64,000 nt of DNA from Sipunculus nudus (GCA_026874595.1 CM049319.1:66739917-66803916); one strand, 5' to 3'; shown: positions 46,732 through 59,010, numbered from the stretch's first letter. The notes: generated from the letters alone by a model not told the origin. A program made the numbers and translations.

Positions 46732-49700
46732 AAACAAAATAATATTTAACTGGTTGTGTGATATCGTGAATACCTGAGTCGTTTCATGTACGGTGCAACC
46801 TGGTGTAGACCCAGTAAAGGGTGATTATAAACTCGGAAACAGATACATCAACCACTTTCATGGAGTTAATTTTAACACCCATACACAGCCACACATATCA
46901 AATTTACTGATCAGTTAATCAGTTGGATCAATACTCCATAAGAGTCAGAATATCTGGGCGTATCCGACATATTTGCATGATCGACTTTTTTAAATATCTT
47001 CAAGGTCAGCCTGCAGAGTAAAGGGCATCATGTAAGTTTACGGTATCTTTTTTCAGATGCTGGGATTGCTCATGTTGTAATGCCCACAAGCTTATTATAC
47101 CCGTTCATTATTTTGCACTTGCAGAACAGTTCAGTTTTACGAGATATTGTACGAGATATTGCATGACTTTATATATTCAAATAGCACTACTAGTATGCTA
47201 CCTGATGCCAAAAACTAGACCTCTGTAGCCTTTAACTTGACAAAGTTAGAAAAATAAGAACCCCTATTTTCGTATATATCATGCCTTTTTCCCCAAAATG
47301 CGTAACCTTTTTTTCATTTTTCTACGAACAAGACACGGTAGTGGAAAACAAATAAAGCGTTTGTGAGATATTGTCATGTATTTTAAAATTAGTCCACTAA
47401 AAGTGGCTGACTGTTGCTGGGTGCTTAAAAATAGCGCACGTTTTATAAATCATTTTTCTTGAAAGTTACAAATTTATTTAGAATGAATGAAAAGTTTAAA
47501 ATGTGTGTATCACCAGAAAGATCACTATAGAATCTTTTAGATAATGTATACTTTATGGGGTGTAATACATGTATATTTAAAATACATATATGTGTATATA
47601 ATATATTTTAAATGGCTTTTGGATTTATTAAGATACAGGGGTTTTTGACATTTATGGTGCTTTAAATACGACAGCTAGCGCGGGAAGTTCACCAGTTGTC
47701 CAAGCCGTAGTTTCTGCTAGATAGCCCTTGGTCAAAATTTCAGAACATACGGAAAAATATTGGACATGGTCCCCCTTAGGACACACGTGGCATCACCAGA
47801 CGTAGCTTCAGAAGAATCCCGTTACAAAAATGGAACAGGACCACCCTAAATATATGATATGGATGGAAGTGCGAAAACAACCTTTAGACTGACATACAAA
47901 GATGATACAGCTGTGCCTTGGACAATACTGAAACATCAGTGCATAATATAAATTACTCTCTGAATTCAACAATATCGTAATATATACGTTGCGACATAAC
48001 GCCAAACTGGAATGCGCGTCCTGGTCTTAATAAACGTTGTAGGTGCCAATTTCGACAAGTACTTTCACTTGAGAATCATGACATTTTAACAAAACAACCC
48101 AGTGTTCTTTGTATATTTTCAATTAATACGTGCCATAACCTTACATCTCTGTACATAATAAACTAATTATTATACTTAATTTGAATCTACTTACGGCATT
48201 AATTTAAATAAAACATATGGTTTCCAAATAAAGGAAGTCTTCTTTATAAGATGCAGTTAAAATCTGGAAATGAGATACCACTATGTTGCTTTTTTTCGGT
48301 CCGTGTTCAATGTTTATGTAAAGATGTTGCGTCGCTTAATGGGTTTGTGGCATTTTGATGGTATATACACATATTAATCCGGGTCTATGAGCCTATATAT
48401 TTACGTTACTGAGCACATACCCCCGTAATTTCGGATAGCTGCCGGCGTCGTTGACATCGTTATGGTTAGGAATGCCATCGTTATACTCTGCAGCCAATTA
48501 AAAACACAGCATCCCACAAAACACCAGAAGGGTTTATCTCGATAGTATAAATCCTTGACCGTGTCTAAAGATTTGCATAAAAAACAGTCTGAAAAACTTT
48601 CCTATATATTGATACTGACGATTTATTTTATTTGATACTTTGATTCTTTAATACGTTGATACTTCATTTGATACGTTGATACCTTATCTAAAAGTTAACT
48701 TGTCATATAATATGTTGATACTTCTTCTAAGATACGTTCATTGATGCTTACGTTGAAATTACATATAGTACGTTCGTTTTATACTATATTACACTAAACG
48801 TAGCTAAGACCGAACGTCAGTATCAAGATGCTATAGTTAAACCTCCCCTTCTAGTCATTCTTCAAGGTTGATCACGTGGCCCGTTTTGATATTCTCTTTT
48901 GATTGAAAGGGAAAGTAATAAAATACTTATAAATCATATTTTATTTTTATGCTTCCTTGGGTTTAAAGATTCCTGTCATTGTATCTGTTTATCTATCAGA
49001 TACCATTATCTCGAATCTAACTTTCCATACATCACAGTCCCTCCAAGGACACCAACTGATAGACTCCTTTATAAAACAAATTTACAAAGTTATTTGCAAG
49101 ATTTTAAATGGTGATATAAGTTTTTAAAGCGTCAGTTGATCTTTCTATCAAGGCCGAGGGGCCCGCCAAACCGTGGCCAACATTCTAATGTAAGTTATAT
49201 GGAAGTGTCATAGGTGACGTAAGGCCTTATGTTAGGATGTCCTCAATAGTTTCCATTGACTTAGGCTGTAAAAACCGGGTTTGACAACCATTAGAAGAAA
49301 TTAATAAGAGTGAAATAGCAGGTTTCTATTCATACAAAACAGACATTAAGAATGTTTTGAAGCTGTAAAAAAACGGGCTCTTTAATTGCGAAAGTATGAG
49401 CGGGTAATAATGCTGGTTTATATTAGGAAGTTCGCCGCTTCAACCTAAGCAGTCCCACACGAAGAGACTACGTAACACATTCATCGATTGTCATAGTTTT
49501 TCCAAAACATTTAGAAATATGAATGATTACATTTACTTAAGCCAAACAAATAATATAGACCTGACGATCATGTTTTCCTCAATCACGAAGTACTTGTTTT
49601 AAGTCATATGATATTTTAGCTATCCCACTCACATCATTCATTGTCATTTTGCCAAAGGAAAATCAAAAATATAACTCAGACATGTAAAACAGATAATATT

Positions 49701-50106
49701 TTTTAAATTTATGAAATATGAAGTCCCTTTTGTTTTTTTCTATAAAAAATCGAAATTAAATTTGTACATGCATTTATTTTTGGTCACATACGTAAATATC
49801 TACCTTGCTATAACGTTAAGATTTGTTAATGGTAAAGCAAGAGACCCAAGGTCACGGCGCTCAGTTGTTGAGCCTAACTCAAGACAACATTTGACCTGAT
49901 AACTATTTAGAACATATGCGATTTACTTAAAACCACCTGAATTAAATGTGTAGTGTAAGACTTATTTTACCAGGAAAAAATACAATTTTCAAGTAAATAT
50001 CATGAAGATTATAGATGGCGCCACCAGCCATAAGCAATGGCTAGAGCTATTGATGATCCAAAGTCCTCCTGTCTCTAACAGCAGCCATTAAATAGAAACA
50101 TTTTTT
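46732..50106. other. Unassigned AT-rich noncoding DNA
   Basis: No gene recognised. 48610-48740 contains irregular repeats of GATACTTCATTTGATACGTT-like words (period about 20-25 bp, about five copies). Confidence 0.42.
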
Positions 50107-50372
50107 TGCCCCCACTAGGTGGATATGCATGATCCCCGTTCGTGTGTGTGTTTGAGTGTGTTTCTCTATGTGTTTGTACCCAACATAACATACGCAATTA
50201 CAAACAGAATCGCATGTAATTCTCAGGACATTTCGGGTCAATGAAGAATCATTTATATTTTGGTGTGGGTCTGACTAATGATCCGGGTCCAGGAAGGACT
50301 TCAAGGGGTATTCACAAATGAGCGGTCACATATGCCCGACTGAACATGGGAATATGGGCGGAAAAAGTGAAG
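50107..50372 (-). mobile_element. CA-tailed retroposon family, copy 6 (minus strand)
   Basis: In reverse complement it shows GCCCATATTCCCATGTTC, TTGTGAATACCCC, AAGTCCTTCCTGGACCCGGA, AATGATTCTTCATTGACCCG, the CA-rich tail, GAACGGGGATCATGCATATC and a CCACCTAGTGGGGGC stem-like end. Confidence 0.72.
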
Positions 50373-51964
50373 ACCAACATTTGTTAGGGGAACCAATGAA
50401 CCTTGGAATATTGGCCGATTGGTGAATTAAAACACGGGTATCAAGCATTAAGGACCGTATCCATGGCGGAACTCTGCATCATTTAACGATTAATGAGCAC
50501 GAAAGTGTTTTTAATTAAAAAGCGAAATAATTACTGGTCTATATCGCAAACCAACATACTAATCAGACAAGCGGACAGTATACTACAGTTTACACAGAAC
50601 TCATGCAAACGGAGATGGGTTTTCACTTGTGTTCTCTAAGATTATAGTTAGCTGACCGACTGACTGGCTGAAGATGTTGTAGCATTATCGAGCAGCAACA
50701 GGTTGCTGTAGTCAAGACTCCAGCCCTGTGCGCATCTTAAGCGTCATTTTTAAGGAGCCAATAGACGTGATGTCACCAAGCTAGCATGAAGCCGCTATAG
50801 GCCGCCACCGTTTTGACCGCATCGGTCACCGAGGAAAGCTACTGCACCAATACCCATAAAGCCCCGAGCGGGCCACGCACCGACACCGATCCCATCAGCA
50901 GACACCAGAGTGCAGAACTCATCTCGAATGACTAAGAGCGATCATTGTTTTCTTCATAAGCCATTATAGTTAGCTACCAATTCTAACTTTGACAAATCCT
51001 GTCAACATGCCAGTTTTTCTAGTCGATATACTAGGAAGTGTGGGTTCGTGTCGGACAGCGACAGGTTTCCGCCTGTGTATTATTTTCTCTCAAGTATTAA
51101 TAATTTGGAAGATTTTCGCGGAGCTGATCTTTCTGAATTCGGGCGTTTTCCAACCTAGTGGGGACATGGGTCTTTAACTCTCATGTAGGATTGAGATGAC
51201 AGGCTGAGTGATAACCAGGGCTGGCCTCTCCTGAAGGAATTTTTGCCAATGCATTATTAAAACGACTGTTGGCTGGCCCAGGCTGAAATAAGGGATAGAA
51301 GGTACCAAACTATCACTCAACAAAAGTGATTGTGTATATACTCAAACCTTGACTCGGTTGCAATTATTCCATAAATAAATAAGCTAAGAATCAAAGCTAA
51401 ATATTCATTGTATGATTAAGATGATGTTCCGTTTAAAACATCTTAAACAGAACATGATTCTTTAGTTATGCAAGGTTCAAGGAATATAAAAAATAAGTTG
51501 CCGTTCTTACTTGTGGGAAAGGTTGTATATAGTTCCCGATAGTTCCTAACAAAAACACCGGGTATTTCCATGGCGTAGACACAGAGGAGTTGAGGTACAA
51601 CGGTTGAATGCCGCCACCTCCAGTTATAGTATTATAACTTAGACTTCTGGTCTGCAAGTTTCGTGTAATTAGAGCCTACATGTTGTCATAAATCAGGTAT
51701 AACATCTCAACCGATGTTCAACACTTTTCTAACCTGAATCCCCTTAGGTGTCATAAATGCACTTTGCCTTATTTTTTATTCATTTTTCCTTCCTATTATC
51801 ACAACCGCTGACATTTTACTTAACACATGGTATGTGTTACATGAACTTTCTGCACTAGTTCTATATATAGCTGGAGTTCAAGTAACATGTCAATCACAAC
51901 GTAAAGCAGCCTTCTTGGTAACACATGCATCACACCGGAAGTCTCTCTATATTTGGTTCTTGAT
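50373..51964. other. Unassigned noncoding DNA with a GC-richer patch
   Basis: 50680-50930 is GC-richer than anything nearby (CCGCTATAGGCCGCCACCG, AGCCCCGAGCGGGCCACGC, AGGAGCCAATAGACGTGATG). It has no long ORF and no repeat copy in the window; a candidate promoter, noncoding exon or unknown repeat. Elsewhere nothing recognised. Confidence 0.4.
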
Positions 51965-52300
51965 CAGTCGAGTCCACAACATCCGATGCCGAATCCAAGT
52001 CCGAGCCTAGGTCTCGTGACTCCAAGTCTCAGCTCTTGAGATTAAAGTCCAAATCCACTTTCTTCGAGTCTGAGTCATTTGGAACCTGAGTCAAAGTCCT
52101 TGTCCGAGTCCAATAAAAATCGCCTTATTTAAAGAAATTTGAAATGAAACTTTGGGACTTACATGTGCATTTTATATTACTTTTTTTTCAATTGAATGTT
52201 AATTTACATTTAGCATCTGATGCAAAGCAAATGCTCGGTACAAGTCCGCATCCAGGACCCGCTAATCTAAGTCCTAATCTAGTTCCAAAGACTCGAATCA
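51965..52300. repeat. GAGTCC-rich dispersed repeat, copy 2
   Basis: Degenerate (A/G)AGTCC(G/A) hexamers flank an AT-rich core (TTACATGTGCATTTTATATT, poly-T, TTAGCATCTGATGCAAAG), as at 2846-3150. Confidence 0.6.
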
Positions 52301-52493
52301 AAGAAATATTTCATGGTCAGCATTTAAGGACAATCTAAACTGCTGTGTACGTTTCGAAAGTGATGTGATGATGAAGGAATTGCCGAGCGTTCTAGTCCTG
52401 ACAGCTGAAACTTGCACTTCGAAGAAACATTTGACATAAGGCCAACGATAATTGGTCTGTCCCATTGGCTTCTTGCATGATATGCGGGAATTC

Positions 52494-54762
52494 GTATGTG
52501 ACTGCTTGTTCGTTTGTATGTGACTAATTGTTCGTTTGTATGTGACAACTTGTTTGTTTGTATGTGAACACTTGTTCGTTTGTATGTGACAACTTGTTCG
52601 TTTGTATATGACTACTTGTTCGTTTGTATGTGACAACTTGTTCGTTTGTATGTGACCACTTGTTCGTTTGTATGTAACAACTTGTTCGTTTGTATGTGAC
52701 AACTTGTTCGTTTGTATGTGACCACTTGTTCGTTTGTATGTGACCACTTGTTCGTTTGTATGTGACTACGTGTTCGTTTGTATGTGACTACTTGTTCGTT
52801 TTATATGACTACTTGTTCGTTTGTATGTGACAACGTGTTCGTTTGTATGTGAGTACATGTTCGTTTTATGTGACTACGTGTTCCTTTTTTATGTGAGTAC
52901 ATGTTCGTTTTATGTGACTACGTGTTCGTTTTTTATGTGAGTACATGTTCGTTTTATGTGACTACTTGTTCGTTTGTATGTGACTACGTGTTCGTTTGTA
53001 TGTGACTACTTGTTCGTTTTATGTGACTACTTGTTCGTTTGTATGTGACTCTTGTTCGTTTGTATGTGACAACTTGTTCGTTTGTATGCGATCACTTGTT
53101 CGTTTGTATGTAACTACTTGTTCGTTTGTATGTGACTACTTGTTCGTTTGTATGTGACCACTTGTTCGTTTGTATGTGACAACTTGTTCGTTTGTATGTG
53201 ACCACTTGTTCGTTTGTATGTAACTACTTGTTCGTTTGTATGTGACTACTTGTTCGTTTGTATGTGACCACTTGTTCGTTTGTATGTGACCACTTGTTCG
53301 TTTGTATGTGACCACGTGTTCGTTTGTATGTGACTACTTGTCCGTTTTATGTGACAACTTGTTCGTTTGTTTGTGACTACATGTTCGTTTGTATGTGACC
53401 ACTTGTTCGTTTGTATGTGACTACTTGTTCGTTTGTATGTGACTACTTGTTCGTTTGTATGTGACCACTTGTTCGTTTGTATGTGACCACTTATTCGTTG
53501 GTATGTGACCACTTGGTCGTTTGTATGTGACCACTTGTTCGTGTGTATGTGACCACATGTTCGTTTGTATGTGACTACGTGTTCGTTTGTATGTGACTAC
53601 TTGTTCGTTTTATGTGACTACTTGTTCGTATGTATGTGACTACTTGTTCGTTTGTATGTGACTACGTGTTCATTTGTATGTGACTACGTGTTCGTTTGTA
53701 TGTGACTCCTTGTTCGTTTGTATGTGACTACGTGTTTGTTTGTATGTGACTACTTGTTCGTTTTATGTGACTACTTGTTCGTTTGTATGTGACTACTTGT
53801 TCGTTTGTATGTGACCACTTGTTCGTTTTTATGTGACCACTTGTTCGTTTGATGTAAACACTTGTTCGTTTTATGTGACTACTTGTTCGTTTATATGTGA
53901 CTACTTGTTCGTTTGTATGTGACTACGTGTTCGTTTTTTATGTGAGTACATGTTCGTTTTATGTGACTACTTGTTCGTTTGTATGTGACTACTTGTTCGT
54001 TTAATGTGACTCCTTGTTCGTTTGTATGTGACTACTTGTTCGTTTGTATGTAACTACTTGTTCGTTTTATGTGACTTCTTGTTCGTTTTATGTGACTACG
54101 TGTTCGTTTTTTATGTGAGTACATGTTCGTTTTATGTGACTACGTGTTCGTTTTTTATGTGAGTACATGTTCGTTTTATGTGACTACGTGTTCGTTTTTT
54201 ATGTGAGTACATGTTCGTTTTATGTGACTACTTGTTCGTTTGTATGTGACTACGTGTTCGTTTGTATGTGACTACTTGTTCGTTTTATGTGACTACTTGT
54301 TCGTTTGTATGTGACTCTTGTTCGTTTGTATGTGACCACTTGTTCGTTTGTATGTGACCACTTGTTCGTTTGATGTAAATAATTGTTCGTTTTATGTGAC
54401 AACTTGTTCGTTTATATGTGACTACTTGTTCGTTTGTATGTGACTACGTGTTCGTTTTTTATGTGAGTACATGTTCGTTTTATGTGACTACTTGTTCGTT
54501 TTTATGTGACTACGTATTCGTTTGTATGTGACTACTGGTTCGTTTTATGTGACTCCTTGTTCGTTTGTATGTGACTACTTGTTCGTTTGTATGTGACTAC
54601 TTGTTCGTTTTATGTGACTCCTTGTTCGTTTGTATGTGACTACTTGTTCGTTTGTATGTGACCACTTGTTCGTTTGTATGTGACCACTTGTTCGTTTGAT
54701 GTAAATACTTGTTCGTTTTATGTGACTACTTGTTCGTTTAATGTGACTACTTGTTCGTTTGT
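52494..54762 (+). repeat. 22-bp minisatellite, about 100 units, with higher-order structure
   Basis: The unit is CTTGTTCGTTTGTATGTGAC plus two variable bases (TA, CA or AA). Variants include TTTTATGTGAC (shortened), TTTTTTATGTGAGTACATG and TTTGATGTAAA. About 200 bp at 52861-53058 repeat at 54127-54324 (constant offset 1266) with one mismatch, including a unique 2-bp-deleted unit GTGACTCTTGTTCG. The TTTGATGTAAA variant recurs at 53850, 54371 and 54697. Because 22 is not a multiple of 3 and the unit lacks stops on the minus strand, open frames reading VTYKRTSGHIQTNK-like peptides with a 22-residue period appear at three places. There is no evidence these are expressed. Confidence 0.97.
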
Positions 54763-55733
54763 CGATATAGAGACATCGGCCAGCCGGTCTTAAGAAAGGT
54801 GTCAACCGGTTACTTAAATTACGGTATCAAATGTTTATTGAATCGTACTTTCGGCTACAGTCGAAAAATACATTTGGATAATATACTTTCAATAACCATA
54901 TGTCAATTTTAGGACCAGGTTTAGCTTGGAGGTTTATATTTGGGGCATGGGGCCCTTAGGCCTCATTTAATGGAAACATTTTTATGGAAAATCGACGGAG
55001 GTAAGGCGAAGCTCTTTTCAAAACTACCTGTATAGAATGTTATGGTTCATTGGTAATTTAAGGCCAAAGATACATTAGAAATAAGTTGTCGTTCTTGCTT
55101 GTCGGGCAAGTGCACTTGTTATGAACTGGATCGAGTCATTTTGTTTTATTTTCATTTCTTGGGTTCACTGTATCGGCTTATATTTGTTCAGCTAGAAATG
55201 ACACGTCGGTCAGAGTATTGTTTTCTTAAACAATGGCGTCATTCAGTGGAAAGGTAAGCGAGTGAGCCGCAGGTCCATTTAGGTGATTAGTTGTGTGCCT
55301 TAGTACTGATACGTTGAGTGTGCCATCAAAACCACAAAATTTCTACTTCTCCACGTTGAACCAATGGCAACACAGTTCGTCACTTGGTAAGGTAAACCTT
55401 TTCCCCTTGGGCACAAAGGGTCCATAGGTCTTGCCTAGTAAAAACAATTGAGAAGGAACAATTCACAGAAGTTTGAAGCCCCTCCACCACACCTTCCTCC
55501 AAAATTAAGGTTTCCGCTAAAAATTCCCCCACCCTTACACACGCTCATTTTACGATAAAGAGAAAAAAAATACATAAAAATAATTTACTTCACCTTCCAC
55601 ATGTTGTATGCTACATACATTTGGTTTCTATTGTTTAAGACAATTCAGTAAGGCAATTTATACACACCATATCTAAATGTTTCACACTATGAGAAGCAAA
55701 TCAGAAAGTTATAGAAAAAAACTTTCGAAAATA
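54763..55733. other. Unassigned noncoding DNA
   Basis: No gene or repeat recognised between the minisatellite and the SINE head. Confidence 0.45.
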
Positions 55734-55798
55734 GCCGCTTCTTTGGCTCAGGGGTAGAGCACAAGACTCAGAGATTGTGAGTTCGAATCATGGCGGAG
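55734..55798 (+). mobile_element. tRNA-like SINE head
   Basis: The A box TGGCTCAGGGG (55744-55754) and B box GTTCGAATC (55781-55789) fit pol III consensus. A D-stem GCTC...GAGC is clear, but the acceptor, anticodon and T stems pair poorly, so it is not a functional tRNA. The head resembles that at 16545. Confidence 0.6.
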
Positions 55799-55834
55799 GC
55801 GTTGAGATTTTTTTTAGATAAACGCTCTGCAAGC

Positions 55835-56272
55835 TTAAAGGGGACCAATAACCTATCTGATCTTTATAAATTAAAGGTAATACGTTGGAGCTTTAATACA
55901 AATAGGCCAGTGAACGTGATATCGCCGAACAAAGGCTGTTTTTTGTTTATATCAACGTGTTTATCATGTGTTGAGGCTCGCCAAAATAATAATAAAACAA
56001 TTCAACAAGGGCATCTTGCAGCAAAACAGATAAGTCAGAGCTTAGCAAATGGCGTTTTTCAACAACTGAACTTTCCACCTCCGCATTAATGCAACCTATC
56101 ACCTTCGATTATATATTTCCCGTTTGTCAACATTGCTTTGTTTACAAACATTTTTTTTATAAAAAAGTTCATTCATCCTTCACGAAGGCCTTATAAGAAC
56201 TTTTCACATCCAAATTTACCCTCAGATCATTAATATATACACAGAGGCAACAAAAGGAAGGTGAATGGGCAG
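55835..56272 (+). mobile_element. TTAA-ended dispersed repeat, copy 2
   Basis: Starts TTAAAGGGGACC and matches 32579-33110 in reverse: TTTGTTTATATCAACGTG, GGCTCGCCAAAATAAT, CAACAAGGGCAT, GATAAGTCAGAGCTTAGC, CTTCACGAAGGCCTTATAAG, GGTGAATGGGCA. Its right end is cut by the LTR fragment at 56273, so the LTR element inserted into it. Confidence 0.62.
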
Positions 56273-56376
56273 TGTTACAGGTGCTCTTTTATTGTGTGAC
56301 ACGGGCGTAACTCGTGTTGTCGTTACATTTTATGCTTAATCCATACTGGTTGAACTCTCGTTGTCATGTGAGCCTT
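56273..56376 (+). mobile_element. 5' LTR fragment (first ~104 bp of the TGTTACG LTR family)
   Basis: TGTTACAGGTGCTCTTTTAT, GACACGGGCGTAACTCGTGT, CATACTGGTTGAACTCTCGT and TGTCATGTGAGCCTT align base-for-base in order with the U3 start of the solo LTRs. Homology stops there, and coding remains of gag follow within about 60 bp, so the rest of the LTR and the leader have been deleted. Confidence 0.75.
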
Positions 56377-56427
56377 GCAAGATCTTATTAGCAAAGGTTT
56401 AATTGAAGAAGTTGAAACATAAAAAAA

Positions 56428-57303
56428 TGATAGTCTTGCTATGCAATTAGAATTAAAAATGTTGGAAATGCAACATGAGCTAGCATTAAAAGAAAAGGAA
56501 GAACGGTTAGAAAGAGACAGACTAGGAAAAGAAAATGAAATTGAGAAAAACTTAAACTAGAACATAGTCTAAGTGCTGCCCTGACTCACAGTTTTGATGT
56601 TACCTAAACACATTAGACTTGTCCCACCTTTTCAAGAAAAAGAGGTTGATAAATATTTCTTACACATTGAGAAGGTAGCTGAAAATTTAAAATGGCCTAA
56701 GGAAAATTGGACTATGCTGTTACAAAGTGTATTGACTGGCAAGGCCAGAGAAATTATACAGAGCTTTCAGTAGAAGCTGCTACTGACTATGACCTGGTAA
56801 AACGGTTAATCCTAAAAGGTTAGGAGTTAGTTCCAGAGGCTTACTACCAGAAATTCAGAAATTGGGAAAAGCGCATAGAACAGACCTACGTCGAATTTGC
56901 TGGGACAAAAGAGCAGTTGTTTGATCGCTGGTGTAGTTCTTAAAATGTAATGAAAGATTATGACAATTTGCGCCAGTTGATTTTGCTTGAAGAATTTAAG
57001 CGCTGCATAAACGCATATGTTAAAACTTTTCTCGATAAGAAAAGTCCTGACACTTGATATTGCTGCTCGAGTAGCTGATGATTATTCATTGACACATAAA
57101 ATGTCCTTTACCAGCAAGTCATTCACAAACAAGAATGTAAATCAGTATAGGAGTGTATTATCAGTATTGATAGTTTAACGTAGCCCATAGCTACACCTCA
57201 GTCCACGTCCACTGTGTCTAAGTCCAACTAAGACCAGTCATTTTCAAAGAAAATCTGTAATTACTGCAAGAAGGAAGGTCATCAAATATCTGACTGCTGG
57301 AAA
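56428..57303 (+). pseudogene. Degenerate gag (SCAN-type) with zinc knuckle
   Basis: A charged, helical start (EKEERLERDRLGKENE) leads to LPKHIRLVPPFQEKEVDKYF and LLQSVLTGKAREI near 56735, then YYQKFRNWEKRIEQTYVEFA near 56860 and EQLFDRWCSS. This is the capsid C-terminal region ancestral to vertebrate SCAN domains. A zinc knuckle C-NY-C-KKEG-H-QISD-C at 57256-57297 (CX2CX4HX4C) completes gag. The frame is broken by many stops and frameshifts. Gag would form the particle that packages element RNA. Confidence 0.82.
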
Positions 57304-57724
57304 CTTGCAAATAGATCAAATAGCAAACCTTCTTTCAAAATCTATGCATAGCATAGTACAAGAGCCAGGCTATTTTCATGTAGATAAGGGGTACAACTCC
57401 TTTGTTGACTCAAATAAAGAGTTTGGTGCTACGGAGGTCCAAGTGCCGTCTGAATCCGAAGAAGAATCCGTGGCTTGAGGGGTAAAAACCTCAGTTGATA
57501 CCTGCTAGGGATTAAATAAGGCTAGGTCCTTTCAAGACTCCTGCGAGGAGTATTCTCTGGATAAGGCTAAGTCCTTTTATGACTCTTGCGAGATTATTTC
57601 AAATGAGGCCAGGTCCTCTTATGACAAACAAAAGTTCGTTTCTGCTGAGGAAAATTCCCCTGTTGACTGCCATGAGGAGTTTGGTAAGGATGTAGATTCC
57701 TTAGATGACTCTGAAATAGAGTTT

Positions 57725-58115
57725 ATGACTGACACCTTCAATGTCAGTTCTTTGTTTGATCAGGTTGAGGTAGTAGATTCCTCTCCTGACTCTGAAATGG
57801 AGTTATTTGAGCCATTCATACATGATGGTTTTGTATCACCTTCAAGTGATTTTTCAGATTCAACCCCTATTCGAATTTTGTGGAACACTGGTTCAGTCCA
57901 GACTCTCATGTTAGCGACACGAACATGGTAGGTCCTTAACTGGTGCACATGCACTTGTTAATGTTGTGTTTTCAGACAGGCACACTTCAGTTCCGCTTCA
58001 CAGTATCCATTTAAAGTCAGATTTGATTTCTGGGAAAATTACTGTTGGCATAAGAACTACTTTACCCTTTTAGGGAATTCAGTTGCTACTAGGCACTGAT
58101 GTTGCAGGTGACAAA
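57725..58115 (+). pseudogene. Degenerate aspartic protease region
   Basis: A D/E/S-rich linker leads to PIRILWNTGSVQTLM, where the catalytic DTG reads NTG (Asn codon 57883-57885). The flap and C-terminal end is visible as LLLGTDVAGDKV at 58083-58118. The frame is interrupted between the two. Aspartic proteases of this type cleave the Gag-Pol polyprotein. This copy could not, given D-to-N and the breaks. Confidence 0.72.
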
Positions 58116-59010
58116 GTACAGCCTGTACCAACAGTGACAGAAAAGCCGTCACTTGATCAGGACACTGATCCGGAAAGTCAGGAAATTCCTGGTATGTATC
58201 CTTCATGTGCTGTAACTAGATCTATGGCCAAGAAAAACACACATAAGGATAATGGTCCAGATAATAACACTCTGATGACTAATGTCTAATGACTCGCCCG
58301 TACAGGATGCAGCATTCTCAAGGTCAGAACTTATCGCGGAACAGCATAAGGACCCTGATATTTCATGTTTGTTTCCCAGGGCAGTTTCTAAAGATGAGCT
58401 GTCACAGAACCCAGTTTGTTTCTATGTCAAAAATGGAGTGCTTATGCGTAAATGGCGATCACCTGATGTATGCGCTGAAGATGAGTGGGCCATCAAACAT
58501 TAAATAGTAATGCCCAAATGCTTTCGCAGTGAAGTTCTAAGCATGGCACATGAGTCTCCTTTGTCTGGCCATTTTAGGTATAAATAAAACTTATCAGAAA
58601 GTTAGTACAAACTTCTATTGGCCTAACCTCAGGAAAGATGTTGTTTAATATTGTAAATCATGCCATACATGCCAGATGGTAGGCAAGCCCAATCAGAATC
58701 ATCCTAAGGCCCCACTTAGGCCTTTTCCTGCTTTTGATGAACTATTCAATAGGATTATTGTTGATTGTGTTGGACCACTGCCCAAAACAAAATCTGGACA
58801 TGAATACTTGCTGACAATCATGTGCGCATTTACCAGGTTCCCTGAGGCAATACCATTGCGCAGAATTAATGCCAAAAAGTGTTGTCAAAGCTATGACCAA
58901 GTTTTTTACAACTTTTGGATTACCCAAAATCCGTAACAGCACCTTTAATGGAAATAATGTACCCAACAATCGAATCGCGTTTCTCTCACAAACGAATGCA
59001 CCTTTCAGGG
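58116..59010 (+). pseudogene. Degenerate Ty3/gypsy integrase directly after protease
   Basis: Follows the protease without an intervening reverse transcriptase. It opens with a linker (YPSCAVTRSMAKK) and the usual pre-integrase stretch (SRSELIAEQHKDPDIS, VKNGVLMRKWRSPD). The HHCC zinc domain has H at 58549 and 58570 and C at 58652 and 58661, split by a +1 insertion near 58576. The catalytic core begins RIIVDCVGPLPKTKSG (first Asp 58763), then MCAFTRFPEAIPLR. At the expected second aspartate (NSTFNGNN, about 58938) no Asp is seen. The core then fades by about 59010. No reverse transcriptase or RNase H is found downstream before 59873. Confidence 0.83.

Noticed and set aside
52494-54762. CRISPR array, because repeats are short and regular.
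   Set aside because: There are no spacers of unique sequence; units follow one another directly, no cas gene is present, and the DNA is animal-like.
52298-54805. Three minus-strand frames encoding Thr/Lys/His-rich 22-residue repeats.
   Set aside because: A stop-free 22-bp unit gives such frames automatically. Units with indels shift the frame and there is no start context or conserved reading.
55734-55798. A functional tRNA gene.
   Set aside because: A and B boxes fit, but the acceptor, anticodon and T stems pair poorly and the length is short; it is a SINE head or tRNA relic.
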